Source: Tricholoma matsutake (lineage: Eukaryota; Basidiomycota; Agaricomycetes; Agaricales; Tricholomataceae). Taken from it: 64,000 nt of DNA. Under the pieces are notes generated by a model. It worked only from the letters and a program-made list of their open reading frames with translations. It was not told where the DNA came from and did no database searches. The position numbers were made by a program, and so were the translations under genes. Every line of letters starts with the position of its first letter. The first letter of the stretch is position 1. Below, in pieces: positions 21,602-32,398 of the stretch. The stretch covers positions 9,734,001 through 9,798,000 of the forward strand of contig AP026548.1 in the NCBI GenBank assembly GCA_026075535.2, in the 5' to 3' direction.

Positions 21602-22781
21602 GGAATTCAGATCTCACTTGCCTAGATGCTCACCTCTACTTTAGAAGTCCAGTTGAACAGCTCACAGGTGCAGCCATCAACAAACTCCAGGCTTACCAGC
21701 TTTCAGAAGACCAATGGGATCTTGCAGAAACACTTAGTGCAGTACTTGAGGTCACTTCTCTGATATTTGACAATGCAGACAATTAATTATCTCTAATAGG
21801 TCTTTGATGGGCCAATAAAGCTGTTTTCACAGTCTCAGGTTCCACTTATAGCAGAAGTCATACCTATGCTGGATTCTATTGAGCAGTCCATGACCGTGGT
21901 TCATGATGATGAGGAATCAGAACTTCCCAATGTTGTCTGTGTTGCTGCACAAGCAGTTCTACTCTTAATCAACAAATACTACACTCTCATGAAGGACTGT
22001 GAATTGTACATCATTGCAATTGGCAAGTGTAGTATTTCTGATGCATTTGACTTTTGTATGCTGACAATATGCAGTGCATGTGTCCTGACAAGAAACTGAA
22101 ATGGTTCAAAGACCATGGTTGTACAGCAGCACAAATACTAGATATCAAGAAGATGGTTATTGAGTGTTTGGATGAAACATACAAGGGAGAGGACTCGGAG
22201 ACATTACCTCCTGCCCCTGCTCTTCATAGGGGCAAGGTGAGCTTTAATTTATGCTGCCAAATCCTAGACTTACTGTATTTTCTTTTCAGGCCAAGTCCAA
22301 GTGGGTTGTTGCAACAGAACCTGAGGAAAATCAAGATCCAGATACTATTGCAACTTATCTGGCAGATCCAGTCATCCAGCTTTCAACTATCAAGGAGGCT
22401 GGAGGAATCATGAAGTACTGGCATCAAGCTATTGATCAGCGACCTCAGTTAGCAAAGATGGGGCTTGATTTTTGCTCAGCACCAGGTAAGTGTAATAATT
22501 CTCCTTTTTGCTCCTACTCAGACACTCTTTTAGCATCATCAGTGGATGCTGAACATGCATTCTCAGTTGGAAGGCTTGAGATCAATCACCTTCAAGGCTC
22601 AAGTTGCAGTTGGATCTTGGGCCAAAACTCCACTCTATCCAGGACTTTCAGAAACCATTAAGATTGTTCAGAAGCCAATGGGAAGTGAAGAGCAGGTGGG
22701 ACCTCAGAAAGAAGTTGATAAGACTGAGTTGGAAGATGAGTTAGAAGAGACAGATGAGGAATCCAGGTTTTGGAGAACTTG
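21602..22781 (+). pseudogene. hAT transposase, 3' part (insertion domain end and dimerisation domain)
   Basis: Continues the gene broken at 9020. Right after the target-site duplication the frame reads WNSDLTCLDAHLYFR, the motif that follows P-T-R/Q in hAT transposases. Then come LSEDQWDLAETLSAVLEV, ELPNVVCVAAQAVLLLINKYY, DHGCTAAQILDIKKMVIECL and, in the last exons, VIQLSTIKEAGGIMKYWHQ and ASSVDAEHAFSVGRLEINHL, the hAT C-terminal dimerisation motif. An intron is likely at about 22485-22523 (GTAAGT...CTCAG). The tail is acidic (ELEDELEETDEE), ending at a TGA at 22779-22781. At least one in-frame stop (near 21785) and frame changes make it a pseudogene. Confidence 0.85.
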
Positions 22782-22930
22782 AATTGTAATTGTACAAATT
22801 CCTATGGTATTTCAGATGTATTTGGAAGGTTTCAAAGTAATATTTATTGGTGTAAAACCATTTCTTGATTAAAAGAAGCAGTCTTAAGTACAAATTTTAC
22901 TCAGTATAATAAATAACATCATGTGTACCA
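22782..22930. other. 3' flank of the hAT gene, no gene
   Basis: AT-rich sequence with AATAAA-like strings at 22907-22912. No terminal repeat could be assigned. Confidence 0.4.
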
Positions 22931-23213
22931 ACTAGTGTTGCCATGACTTCAAGTCGGACTTTTTAATTGCTGTATATCTCTTTAAGTACATCATCGTAGA
23001 ACATAAACTGACTGGTTCTGGGTACATATTTATCGCCGCTATTGACCAATTTAAAAATTATGTAAATTGGATCACTACATCTTGAGTTATTGTATTGGTC
23101 GATAGCAGCAATAATTATGTACCCAGAGCCGATTAGTTTATGTTTTACGATGATGTACTTACAGAGATATACAGCAATTAAAAAGTCCGACTTGAAGTCA
23201 TGGCAACACTAGT
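22931..23213. repeat. Foldback MITE, about 283 bp with arms of about 115 bp
   Basis: The left arm, beginning ACTAGTGTTGCCATGAC, is repeated inverted at the right end (GTCATGGCAACACTAGT). Arms match through AAGTCGGACTTTTTAATTGC, the TACATCATCGTA segment, TTGGTC and the GTACCCAGA core, with few differences. The centre is about 50 bp of AT-rich sequence. Ends lie in ACTAGT, so a TA duplication (Tc1/mariner-like) is possible, but the palindromic end makes the exact boundary ambiguous. No coding capacity. Confidence 0.85.
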
Positions 23214-23985
23214 GCCAACTGCCAACAAGGCACTCCAGCAGGTAATTAACCTTGCTAAACCATTTTAATAGACCATAATACATATATTAGAGCATTTGAG
23301 AGCATAAAAAATAGTAGTGTTCATATGGATACCCATGGATGATGCGATGCCACCCATATCCATTGACTTTAGTACATCATCCATGGACATTCACCCAGAT
23401 GGACCCAGGTCCATCCACGGTAGTCCCTAAGCCCACTTCCACATCCCTCAGGCTCAGTACTTCACTCCCCATTTTTCATGCTCACACTAACAACCTTTTG
23501 GCACCATTTTTGCAAATGACATATTCAGTTCAGGGTTCCTTTTATTTGAGTATTCCTTTCTCTTTCTGCTTTAACTCTCCTGGATTCTGAATGCCTTCAT
23601 AGCACTGACTTCTGCCAATTTGAGCAATACCTCAATGCTATGGGGCTCAACATGAGTCCACATCACTTACACAACCACTGCGCTTAACCCTCCATTCTGT
23701 AGATGGCCATTGTCAGAAATAGTTATCTTTATCACATCTGGAAGGTAAATCTCTCATTCTTCCTCCTTTTTCATTACTAATAAAGTATGTTTTGATAGGA
23801 CCTTGTCTAGTACAAGGAGTCCACACAAACATGGGCTTGAATGTCCTCACCCTTCTTCACCACCTCTCAGCCTCTCCGACTTCCCCTCTCCCATGCCTTC
23901 CTGAATTGGGGTATACCGAGCCATCTATGGTTATTCTTTCGAGAGGGCAAAGTGGGTGTACATGGCTTTGACTGTGGGGGCCATT
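23214..23985. other. No gene; CCCATGG/CCATGGA-rich stretch
   Basis: 23320-23430 holds several ACCCATGG, CCATGGA and CCCAGATGG motifs that resemble hAT subterminal repeats and could mark the right end of the interrupted hAT element. Only short ORFs otherwise. The sequence at 23981-23985 is the left duplication of the solo LTR. Confidence 0.35.
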
Positions 23986-24641
23986 TGTGGAGGGCGAAGC
24001 CTTAACCACTCAATCTAGTCAATGTCATTTGACAAGGTGCTTCCTTGACAAGTTGTTTGGCACTAGTCTTACTCAGAGCATCCGATGTAAGATGGGTAGT
24101 GCACTCTAGCAGGCCTTCTGCATAGAGTCGTTTGGGTTCACGCACTAAGAAGCTTCCTTAGTGGTTTCGAGTAAGTTCGTGAGTTCACAAGTTAAAGCTG
24201 TAGATTGCCTAGATCTAAACTAAGGACATCCCTACTACAAGTTGCAGTACTTATACTAGAAGGGAGGTCCTTATTGTCCAATCGGAAAGGTAGATGTGTA
24301 TCAAGTAACAATAGAAACAATAGGCCTCATGCCTTGCATGAGGCATCCGATGTCATGGAGTGCTGCAGTGCAGCATGTCAATCGTGAGAGTCCAATGTCA
24401 CGGACATCATGTCAAAGTGCTGTTGCATCACAGCATATACAGGTGTGGGTTCGGGTGCATGGAGTCACCATGCATCAAGGGTGCCTTCCACGGGAAGGGG
24501 ATGAAATACATGCTGTCGGCATGCATTGTAGGTTCATCTGGTGTCAAGGGCATGCCACAGGCATGAGTCAAGGGGTGCCTCCTGTCTGGAGGGGATCATC
24601 AGGTGCATTGGGTTCCATGAGTTACAAGGAAAATTGTAACA
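23986..24641. repeat. Solo LTR related to the A/B family
   Basis: 656 bp from TGTGGAGGGCG to GAAAATTGTAACA, flanked by a perfect 5-bp duplication CCATT (23981-23985 and 24642-24646). It shares the hairpin GCCTCATGC-CTT-GCATGAGGC (24324-24344) and the block GTGGGTTCGGGTGCATGGAG with the element A LTR, but the rest has diverged. No internal region is nearby, so it is a recombined LTR. Confidence 0.8.
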
Positions 24642-24646
24642 CCATT

Positions 24647-25500
24647 GGGTTTGTACTTTTTGTTGATAAGGATGGGAGGGATGGGGATGAGAGGAAGAAG
24701 ATGGAGAAGAGACAGAATAAAAACCATTCGCCAATGGCGCCACTACTAGTCATGCTCCATCCTCATATTCTACACCCCATACCAGCATCTGCAACAACCC
24801 AACAGTAACAGCCCTCCTAGTCCTTGGAAGCTCCATCCTTGGCACCCCTCTTCTCCCAAATCTTGTAGCCATCATGCTCGATAAGGTGTTGGGAAGGGGG
24901 ATGAGCTGATTCACAAATGAGTATTCCATTATTTTGCTGTTTGGGCCCCCTGCATTATTACATTCGTTCTTTTGATTGCCGTGTTGCAGCCTTCTCCTGA
25001 TAAGAATATTGCCATAGGGGCATTGCTATCCCAACTTATTCTTTCTTTTATCTCCAAACTGGCCATCCAAGTGCAAATGACATGGAGTGAATAACACTCA
25101 ATGCAATCCTTGTCCTCCAGTCCCTATCTGCCTTCATCATCCAGCTGACTGGTATAGGTTCTGCAGTGATATTTTTCATGTTGGCATTTCCCTCTTGGTA
25201 TTGGTGGTAAATTGGGTGCTAGCTGGGACCGAGATGATGAGAGGAACAAGGGTGTCGCTATGGGTGTATGCTCTAGGGTAGTGTTTCCCTTCTTGGGTGG
25301 CTCGATGCTCCTTGTCCCAGTTATCTTTTTCTGCTGTTCATACGTTCATCCAATTAATGCTTTCAATCATTGATGCTGATACCTACCTACATTGGATAGG
25401 TGCTGTCCCCACTGACAATACATATTTCATGTGGGTGAGGGGTTTTTCTTTCTTTTTCTTTATCATTGTAGTGCTCCCCTATATGTAAATATTGGTAGGA
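24647..25500. other. No recognisable gene
   Basis: Short overlapping ORFs on both strands without domains. Confidence 0.5.
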
Positions 25501-25830
25501 CTCCCCCTCACACAAGGTGTGAGGGAGGTCTTTTTTTAATTGTGTATCACTCACATTAGATGCAAGGGATGTAGTTAATAAATTTTGTTTGATCTTAATT
25601 GTGAGCTTCAAGAGACCAATACCTGGGTTTGACTTTGAGTGCATAAATACACTTCATATTAGTAACTAATAATTCTCCTGTGGCTCAACTGGTTGAGCAC
25701 ACTTGGTTGGTTTGTCTTATGATCCATGATCATGAGGTCTGGAGTTCAATCCCTGCTCTGAACATATCTGTTTGGTAGGCACTTTGTGAAATTCATGAAG
25801 TCTGAAGCACTTGAAACTTGTAAGATATCA
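25500..25830 (+). repeat. tRNA-derived SINE-like repeat, copy 1
   Basis: Pol III A box TGGCTCAACTGG (25681-25692) within a perfect D-arm (GCTC...GAGC) and B-box-like GAGTTCAATCCC (25743-25754). Upstream is a CCCTCACAC...GTGTGAGGGAGG hairpin followed by T7. The flanks match copy 3 at 35.85-36.13 kb from AGGGATGTRGTTAAT through GTAGGCACTTTG. The T-arm does not pair, so it is not a functional tRNA gene. Confidence 0.7.
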
Positions 25831-25974
25831 AATTGACTTTCCATTATGGTTTGACTTTAGGGTACTGCAATGTACTAGGAATCTTAGTAAGTCCCACTGG
25901 ATTCCTCCAGGACTCTGTGGGGGAGTGTAAAGTTCTGGATGATTTTATGCATTTAGTAGTAGGAACATTGGCAC

Positions 25975-26500
25975 TCCTGACATAAACTCTGGAATATACC
26001 CTTACAAAGGTTCCAATCTGACATTAGTTGAAGCATCCCAATCTGACATGTGAAGTGTTCTGATCTGATGAATGAAGTGTTCTGATGCGATATTTCATTC
26101 TGATCCAATGTTTGAAGTGTTTCAATCCAACATTTCATTCCGATCTGACATTTGAAGTGTTCTGATCTGACATTTGAAGACATGATCCCATCAGAGTAAC
26201 CAGGTGTAGGTAATGAAACTTGAAGTCTCTGAGTTGTTCTGCCTGTTACATGGCTACAACAAGCTATTCAGGGAGGGCTAAACTGCAATCCCAGATCTTG
26301 AGAAACTTCTCCAGGACCCTGATTTGACTTCTCAAACTGTTGATGCTGCTCATCACTTGGGACCCTAAACATCATTCACTAGGAGTCAACATAAAGTCTG
26401 GAGTATACCTTCCAATTGAACATTATTTGAAGTGTCCTGATCTGACATGTGAAGTGTTGCGATCTGATGAGTGAAGTGTTCTGATCTGACATCAAGCTTA
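25975..26500. repeat. Minisatellite, units around TCTGATCTGACATTTGAAGTGT
   Basis: Units of about 20-26 bp repeat imperfectly at 26015-26180 and again at 26420-26495. Each array is preceded by AACTCTGGAATATACC or AAGTCTGGAGTATACC (25985 and 26395), so the array plus leader is itself duplicated. Confidence 0.75.
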
Positions 26501-26529
26501 ATATGGGTGGAAAAGTGAAATATACATAT

Positions 26530-26554
26530 ACTGTACCATTTCAATCAATTCCCT
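26530..26554 (+). repeat. Left copy of an inverted repeat pair (possible DNA transposon terminus)
   Basis: Reads CTGTACCATTTCAATCAATTC after a TATA. The exact reverse complement, again next to TA, is at 39757-39782. Beyond it, CAGCAAATT and GTGAC tracts also occur in the inward sequence of the right copy. Confidence 0.6.
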
Positions 26555-26789
26555 TGTCACAGGTCACAGGCTGTTTTGGCACAGCAAATTGTGACAGAAA
26601 TCACAGGTCACTGAAGGGGTGAGTGAGCCCACCCATGATTTTTGTCAGAAGGCAATTTTTTGTGTATATATAGATTACATTAGACTGTAGATTTGAAAGA
26701 TGGGAGTGCATAGGTACAAAGTAGGTCTCTAATGAGTTGTTGGCAAGTTTTGTGAATTTGAAGCCAATCTGAGTCTGGTGACTTTGACC

Positions 26790-27120
26790 CTACGTCACCC
26801 ACTTTTTGTCTGCAACCCAATCATCCCCATCATGATGCCTCCAGAATGCTGATGATGTGTATAGCTTGTTCACCATTTGACAACACTTACCCCGACCAAG
26901 CTCTGCATCCTGGATCTCCATATCCTGGGGTGCCAGAATTTTGGGCTCTGGTTCCAGGTCCAGCTGTTCTGCATCAGCTACCGACATCAAACCCCTGCTG
27001 GGCCATGTCCAATCCCATCTGGGCAAGTTCCATTGATTATTTCTTTGATAATGGCACCGAGGTGAAGCTTGCTATCATCTGACTGATCTTCATCATCTGG
27101 CTGATCTTCAGGCATGGCAA
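26790..27120 (-). pseudogene. Coding-like remnant, unknown protein
   Basis: Minus-strand frames contain MPEDQPDDEDQSDDSKLHLG and then, shifted, a Glu/Leu-rich stretch (DAEQLDLEPEPKILAPQDMEIQDAELG) before a possible 5' splice site GTAAGTG. No domain is recognised. It lies inside the inverted-repeat-bounded region at 26.5-39.8 kb. Confidence 0.3.
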
Positions 27121-28339
27121 GGTAAGTGTGGGCAGGTTCACTGTTTTTGCTTCAGTGAGTTATTTCCAGAACTCAGGATCTGCATCTTTCATTTAACATA
27201 GTCGCTTTCTAGCACTGAAGCCTGTCAAACATTCATAAGACAGGTTACATTCATGGATGTGGCACATCTTGAATGCCTGTCAGGTGCTTGTATCAGATGG
27301 TTTGACCCTTATCACAATGTCTCACCTTTTTGACAAGTACAGGCTTGTTGATTGCATTGTAGGCATCCCAGTGGTGGTGTGCAATCCCTGGAAACAAAAT
27401 GTAACATGATGTAAGCAGCTTTTGGCGATTTTGATGGCAAATCTCAACACATCTTGAAGTATGCATGCCTATTGTCCTTGCTCCCATCTGCACAGCTCAC
27501 TTTCAGTGTGGACAACAATTATACAAATGTTATGTACCCGATTATGTCGAAATACATACTGTACAATATATAGGAGAGGGCCGATCTTTTCTTTTTGGGT
27601 TTCCATCGAAATAAATCACATATCTTCTTTCCATATGCGCACCATAAGGCCCACAAGGAAGTGTTTTACGAGTCCAGTGAAAAAGGTTTGTGCATTGCAT
27701 CACGTGAATTATATAATCAATAGTGTGCTAAATTCATCAGTTTGCCAACCCCTCTGGTGCTTGTGCCAGTGATGCAGGACTTCCACCTCCTCTACTACTT
27801 CTGCTAGTATCTGCCTATGACACCTCTTGCAACATTCCTTTTTGTACTTGGCAATCTAACCATTTTTCTTCATGCATCATGTGTTAATTAGCTTATGTAA
27901 TATGCAATTGCTGGCCATTTCAGAGTTTGCTGACTCTGCGTCTCAATCAATATATTTCCTTGAGTTCAGTAGCTGGTACACATCTAATCTAAATTGTATT
28001 TGTATTGTACTGAGCAAATTGCCAAATCTCAGTCCACAAATAGTCATAACAGCTGAGTGAACAAGCAGAAACCCTATACAAAGCCTGAAATTCACAATTC
28101 TGCCCAGAACAATACATGTAGAATATGTTTGTGTACACTGTTCCCCACCAAAACTGGTGTGCTTCCTGCTGTGCCAATTCTTGCCACAAAACGCACTAGT
28201 TTTGTAGGTGAGAACATTGATGTTGGAGTTCAAAATTGGCAGAGATTGCCCACCACCACTCCCAGAGCCAATGCATGGTGATGATACTCAACCTGGGAAA
28301 ATCACCAAAACAGCCAATGAGGCAATTGATGATATTTGC
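27121..28339. other. No recognisable gene
   Basis: ORFs up to 103 codons on both strands overlap one another without recognisable motifs. Confidence 0.4.
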
Positions 28340-29330
28340 AACAAGTCAGAGGAAGGGTGCGAGTCATTCTGAATGTTCATGGTCCAACCGATAGGAAGAT
28401 AACTAGTTGGTACTAGTCGTGAAGGTAGTGCTATGAGAGATGAAGGTGTTTGGCATGGTCCGATCAAGTATCGATCGATATTGAGGACAATCGATGAGAT
28501 CGATGACAAACAATGTTTATTGTCAATGGTTGAAGTGTGTATTCTGAGGACCTTTTGATAGGTCGAAAGTATACGAAGGCTATAGTCGATGGCTAGAACA
28601 TGTTGAAATGGTTGCTAGTGCTAATGATGAGAGGATTGAAGGAAGATCGAGGACACGATGATTGCAGAGGTTTCTCGTAACTCATAGAGACTTAGATTGT
28701 TTTAGAAAGTTGATCGGATGCTTAGAACTGTATACGAGACGATAGGTGAAGACAATTTCTTTTTATTTCCAAGTAGATACTACAGAGTTTTATATGTTTT
28801 AAAGAAACTTCCAAAATGGAATGAGAAACATGTGTAGAACATGAGGCAAAAGATATGAGTTAAGGCACAATGCCAAAAAGGAGACTGGAATCCGAACAAG
28901 AAAGATATATATCACATGATGAAAGAGTAATAAAGGGTATAGAACTGAAAGGGGACTGTCCTTTGTGTATAAATTGCACTAAGTCTCGCAATAATTCATC
29001 CAGTGGGTTCTGTGCACAATAGGAACTTGGAACGAGGCTGACCTACTATCAGCAGGTTTTGGCACGAGTTGGAATCCTTCCTGGGACATGGTATTCCACC
29101 ATATAGATAACAAATGCAGTGCCCGATGTCACTCATAGTCTCTCGATATTGATCGATAATGCTCAGCAATGCTCAACAATGCTCAATGATGCTCAACAAT
29201 GCTCAACAATGCTCAACAATGCTCGAGGATGCTCGAGGATGCTCGAGGATGCTCGATCGCATTTGATACGATGCTCAACGAGGCTCCACTGCATTTGATA
29301 CAATATCGTGCTCGGTAGACTTGGTCAGGA
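28340..29330. other. Unclassified block rich in ATCGAT/GATC with a 10-bp tandem array
   Basis: The base composition differs from neighbours: many ATCGAT, TCGA and GATC sites in a window otherwise poor in CpG. A 10-bp unit (ATGCTCAACA and ATGCTCGAGG variants) repeats about ten times at 29158-29262. A plus-strand frame (WHGPIKYRSILRTIDEIDDKQ, then YEGYSRWLEHVEM) looks protein-like but is broken. TGTATAAATTGC near 28.97 kb looks like a TATA region. It could be part of a retroelement, but I find no ends. Confidence 0.4.
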
Positions 29331-29459
29331 ATGGTCATGCTGCTTCTGGGACCTCGTGCAAGTTATCCAATGTGATTAGAATGTGGTTGAAATGGTGAAT
29401 TGGCCGTTGAGCCGAGGAGACAACCTATCAATGCTACAATTCCAAAGGAGTACTTTACA

Positions 29460-29755
29460 CTCCACCACCTATTCCAGTTGGATTCCAGTTTGTCTGGCCA
29501 GAATTTCTGGAATCCAGTGGAATTTTCTTTGTATGTAGTTTTCCCCATGCAGCACAATTCTGGTTGGAATAAGGATCCAATTTACACCCGGAATCCCCGG
29601 AATCTGACCAGACTCATTACAACCAGAATAACAGGAATAACCGGAATGCACGTGCTTTCCCAGATAAAAGTTCGACACACATCAAGAATTGAACCCTCGA
29701 CCTTGGGTCTGCATATCACAGCGTGCTTAACCACTGAGCTACCAGGTAATTATTC
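29460..29755 (-). repeat. tRNA-derived SINE-like repeat, copy 2
   Basis: On the minus strand, A box TAGCTCAGTGG (29731-29741) and B box GGGTTCAATTC (29687-29697) have the usual spacing of about 35 bp. The tail downstream (29460-29660) is composed of GGAATCC/GGTTATTCC motifs such as CCGGTTATTCCTG, which reappear at 36.14-36.23 kb beside copy 3. It is too degenerate outside the boxes to be a tRNA gene. Confidence 0.7.
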
Positions 29756-30379
29756 CTCTACATACATTTGATACCTTTATGACCAACCCAAGGTGTGTAG
29801 TTAACTGCAGCCATTAACAGAATAATTGATAAGTACGCATACATGCATGACATGTGACATGTGACTGCCAACTCACAACCACCACCACCACCGTCATCAA
29901 TGCCGCCTCCTCCTCCTCTCCACTCTACCACCACCACTGCATGGGCACCCACCACCACCGTTCCCACACCCACTGCCACCATCACCACCACCTTCAAATG
30001 GGCCGACTGGATGGAAAGCAGGCCCAAACAATGGCAATGTCATTTGGGCCATAGGTAAGTTTTTTTTCTTTTTTCTCATTCTTTTTATCAATCAACTAAT
30101 TGTAATTTATTGATTTTTAGGTTGTATACTACTGGGGATGACCTGCCACGATGAAAAGTGTGCAACCCATGCCCATGCCCACCCAATCCCCTCCTCCCCA
30201 TTCAAATGGGATGTGAGGCTGTCGACATGGGCTAGGAGAGTGCAGAGGGATGCGAGGAGACCCTGGAAGGGGGGTACCTGCGTAGTAAGCACCCACCAAC
30301 CTCTGTACTTGCACCACATTGCACTGATGTGCCCAAGCCCCCCCCCCAGAAAAAAAGAAAAAAAAACAGAAATCCAAAC

Positions 30380-30800
30380 AGGGGTGACAGCAACGAATGA
30401 TGACAAGCCACCCACCCCCAGCCTCACGAGCAACTGCTCATGGGATGGATCGTGGGTGGAACAATGCCCAGGCGCAGGGACAGGAGACAACAATGACACA
30501 CCACCCACCACCAGCCTCATGAGCAACTGCTCGTGGGGTAGATCACAACTGGAATGACAACAATGACAAGCCACCCACCCCCAGCCTCATGAGCAACTGC
30601 TCATGGGGTGGAACGTGGGTGGAATGACACCCAGACACAGGGATAGGAGACGATGATGCACCACCTGCCCCCAGCCTCATGAGCAACTGCTCATGGGGTG
30701 GATCATGGGTGGGATGACAATGACGCCAAACCACCTACCCCCAGCCTCATGAGCAACTGCTCATGGGGTGGATTGTAGGTGGAATGACAGACAACAGCGG
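30380..30800. repeat. Palindromic minisatellite (CATGAGCAACTGCTCATG units)
   Basis: Five units at about 30.41, 30.50, 30.58, 30.67 and 30.74 kb. The core is CCACCCACCCCCAGCCT, then the near-perfect palindrome CATGAGCA-AC-TGCTCATG, then GGGGTGGATCGTGGGTGGAA and a GACAACAATGACA-type spacer. A related unit lies at 6.43-6.48 kb. Element E inserted at its right edge. Confidence 0.8.
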
Positions 30801-30831
30801 GATCGCGTCCCCTCCCCCTCCCCCTCCCTTG

Positions 30832-31232
30832 TGTTAAGGCGACACCCACTATCTGCTAGCTAAGACCATGCAGGTTCTCTCTACAAGAAGGGGGTGGGAT
30901 CCGTGCGCATGATGGGGAAATTGATGGTTTTGATGCGAGGGGTTATTAATAGGTAAGTTTGTTGAGATAGGCCTTTCACACTGAAAACGTAGGTGGAATA
31001 CCTAAGAGAACACAACTGGGGTCCCCTAGGCATATATTTAGGGTTTATATACTATGTTACATATATTGTACATTGTTGTTGCTGACACACTCATACATGC
31101 GCATAGATTTTGATGCGTGCGAAATAAAACTCTCACGCTATCAAAATGTAGTGTCATTTGGCGTCATGTAGTGTAATTCGACATAATAAAATAAAATGAA
31201 AGTTTATTAGGTAATGGGGTGGTTTCCTAACA
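30832..31232 (-). repeat. 3' LTR of element E
   Basis: 401 bp. The inward flank TTACCCCCCTTTT (31233-31245), read on the minus strand, is AAAAGGGGGGTAA, a good polypurine tract. Confidence 0.9.
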
Positions 31233-31243
31233 TTACCCCCCTT

Positions 31244-32389
31244 TTATGCCTCGACTTCCAGGTGAGAAAATATTATGTTTGTCCCCTCTGTGAAATTTTG
31301 GTAAGGCCAGAATTTCATTCCCTCATACACCATTCTTGCAATGCGACGCAGAGCATTTGGATTATGTTTAAAGAATTGGGCGATCGCGTTACATGCTCGC
31401 TTACAATTCTCTTCAGGTTCCCATGAATTATTTTTGTCGGTATAGTTTTTCCACTTTATTAAGAACTCCAATTTGTTCCGTTGAAGACGTGAGTCTAGAA
31501 TTTCTTCAACTATGTATTCTGGAGCACCTTCTACTATTATCAGAGGTTGTGGAGTAGTTTGTTGGCCAGGAATAGTGGGCAGACAGTAAGGGCGTAGGTG
31601 GGATATGTTAATCTCGGGATCAATCTTAAATGATCGGGGTAATTTTAGCACTACCGCATTAGGTGAGATCACTTTAGAGATTGCATATGGGCCAACATGT
31701 TTCTCCGTAAGTTTCTTCGAAGGTTGTGGAATATTCAGGTCCTTGGTACTTAGCCATACCAAGTCACCAACTTTGTACTCTGGAGCGCATGCTCGAGTAT
31801 GATCCGCATGTTGCATCATGTCATCACGTGCTTTCTTCAATGCCGCCTCTGCTTCCTCTTGTACCTTTTGCATCTTAGATACAAAGTCTTCTACCGACTG
31901 TACTTTGACTTCCCTTCTGGCTTCTACTCCCATGCGAGGATGATATCCATAATTCGCGAAAAAGGGTGACATACGAGTAGCCAAATGGAATTTGTTATTG
32001 TGGGAAAATTTGGCAATTGCCAACCATTCGGGCCAGTCAGTTTGTCAGTAGTTGACAAACATACATAGGTACTGCTCCAACTCCTGATTCATTCTCTCTG
32101 TCTGCCCATCAGTCTGCGGGTGATATGCTGTAGATAATTTAGTTTGAATTCCCAATATGTTGTTTAGTTCTCGCATAAACGCGGAAGCAAATTGTGGTCC
32201 ACGATCGGAGATAACGGTATCGGGTAACCCATGTAACCACCATACCTGATTTAGATAGAGGTGCGCCAAGCCCAATGATGAGGTTTCTGTAGTAGTAGGA
32301 ATAATATGGACCTCCTTTGTAAAGTGGTCGCATACTACGAATATTGCATCATACCCTTGAGCCTCGGGTAATCCGGTAATAAAATCCAC
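31244..32389 (-). pseudogene. Integrase core, C-terminal domain and chromodomain of element E
   Basis: ORF 32045-32389 has VDFITGLP (Asp 1), VISDRGPQFAS (Asp 2) and HPQTDGQTERMNQELEQYL (Glu), so the DDE triad is intact. A TGA interrupts FVNY-stop-QTDWPEW. ORF 31244-32023 resumes with FSHNNKFHLATRMSPFFANYG, the GPY module (EKHVGPYAISKV) and a chromodomain (EEILDSRLQRNKLEFLIKWK, SWEP). A second TGA sits just upstream at 32.4 kb, where Trp is expected. Confidence 0.85.
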
Positions 32390-32398
32390 AGATATATC

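Noticed and set aside
25675..25765. Possible tRNA gene
   Set aside because: A good D-arm and A box, but no pairing T-arm or acceptor stem, and repeated flanks at 36 kb. A SINE-like repeat fits better.
28598..29022. Candidate solo LTR (TGTTGAAATGG to TTCTGTGCACA with a TATAAA near its end)
   Set aside because: No target duplication (flanks GAACA and ATAGG) and no second copy in the window.
29158..29262. CRISPR-like array
   Set aside because: The 10-bp units are contiguous with no spacers, in a eukaryotic transposon-rich region. A simple minisatellite.
29854..30058. Thr/His-rich and Pro/Ser-rich plus-strand ORFs
   Set aside because: Produced by CCACCACCACC-type simple repeats in all frames; no evidence of a gene.
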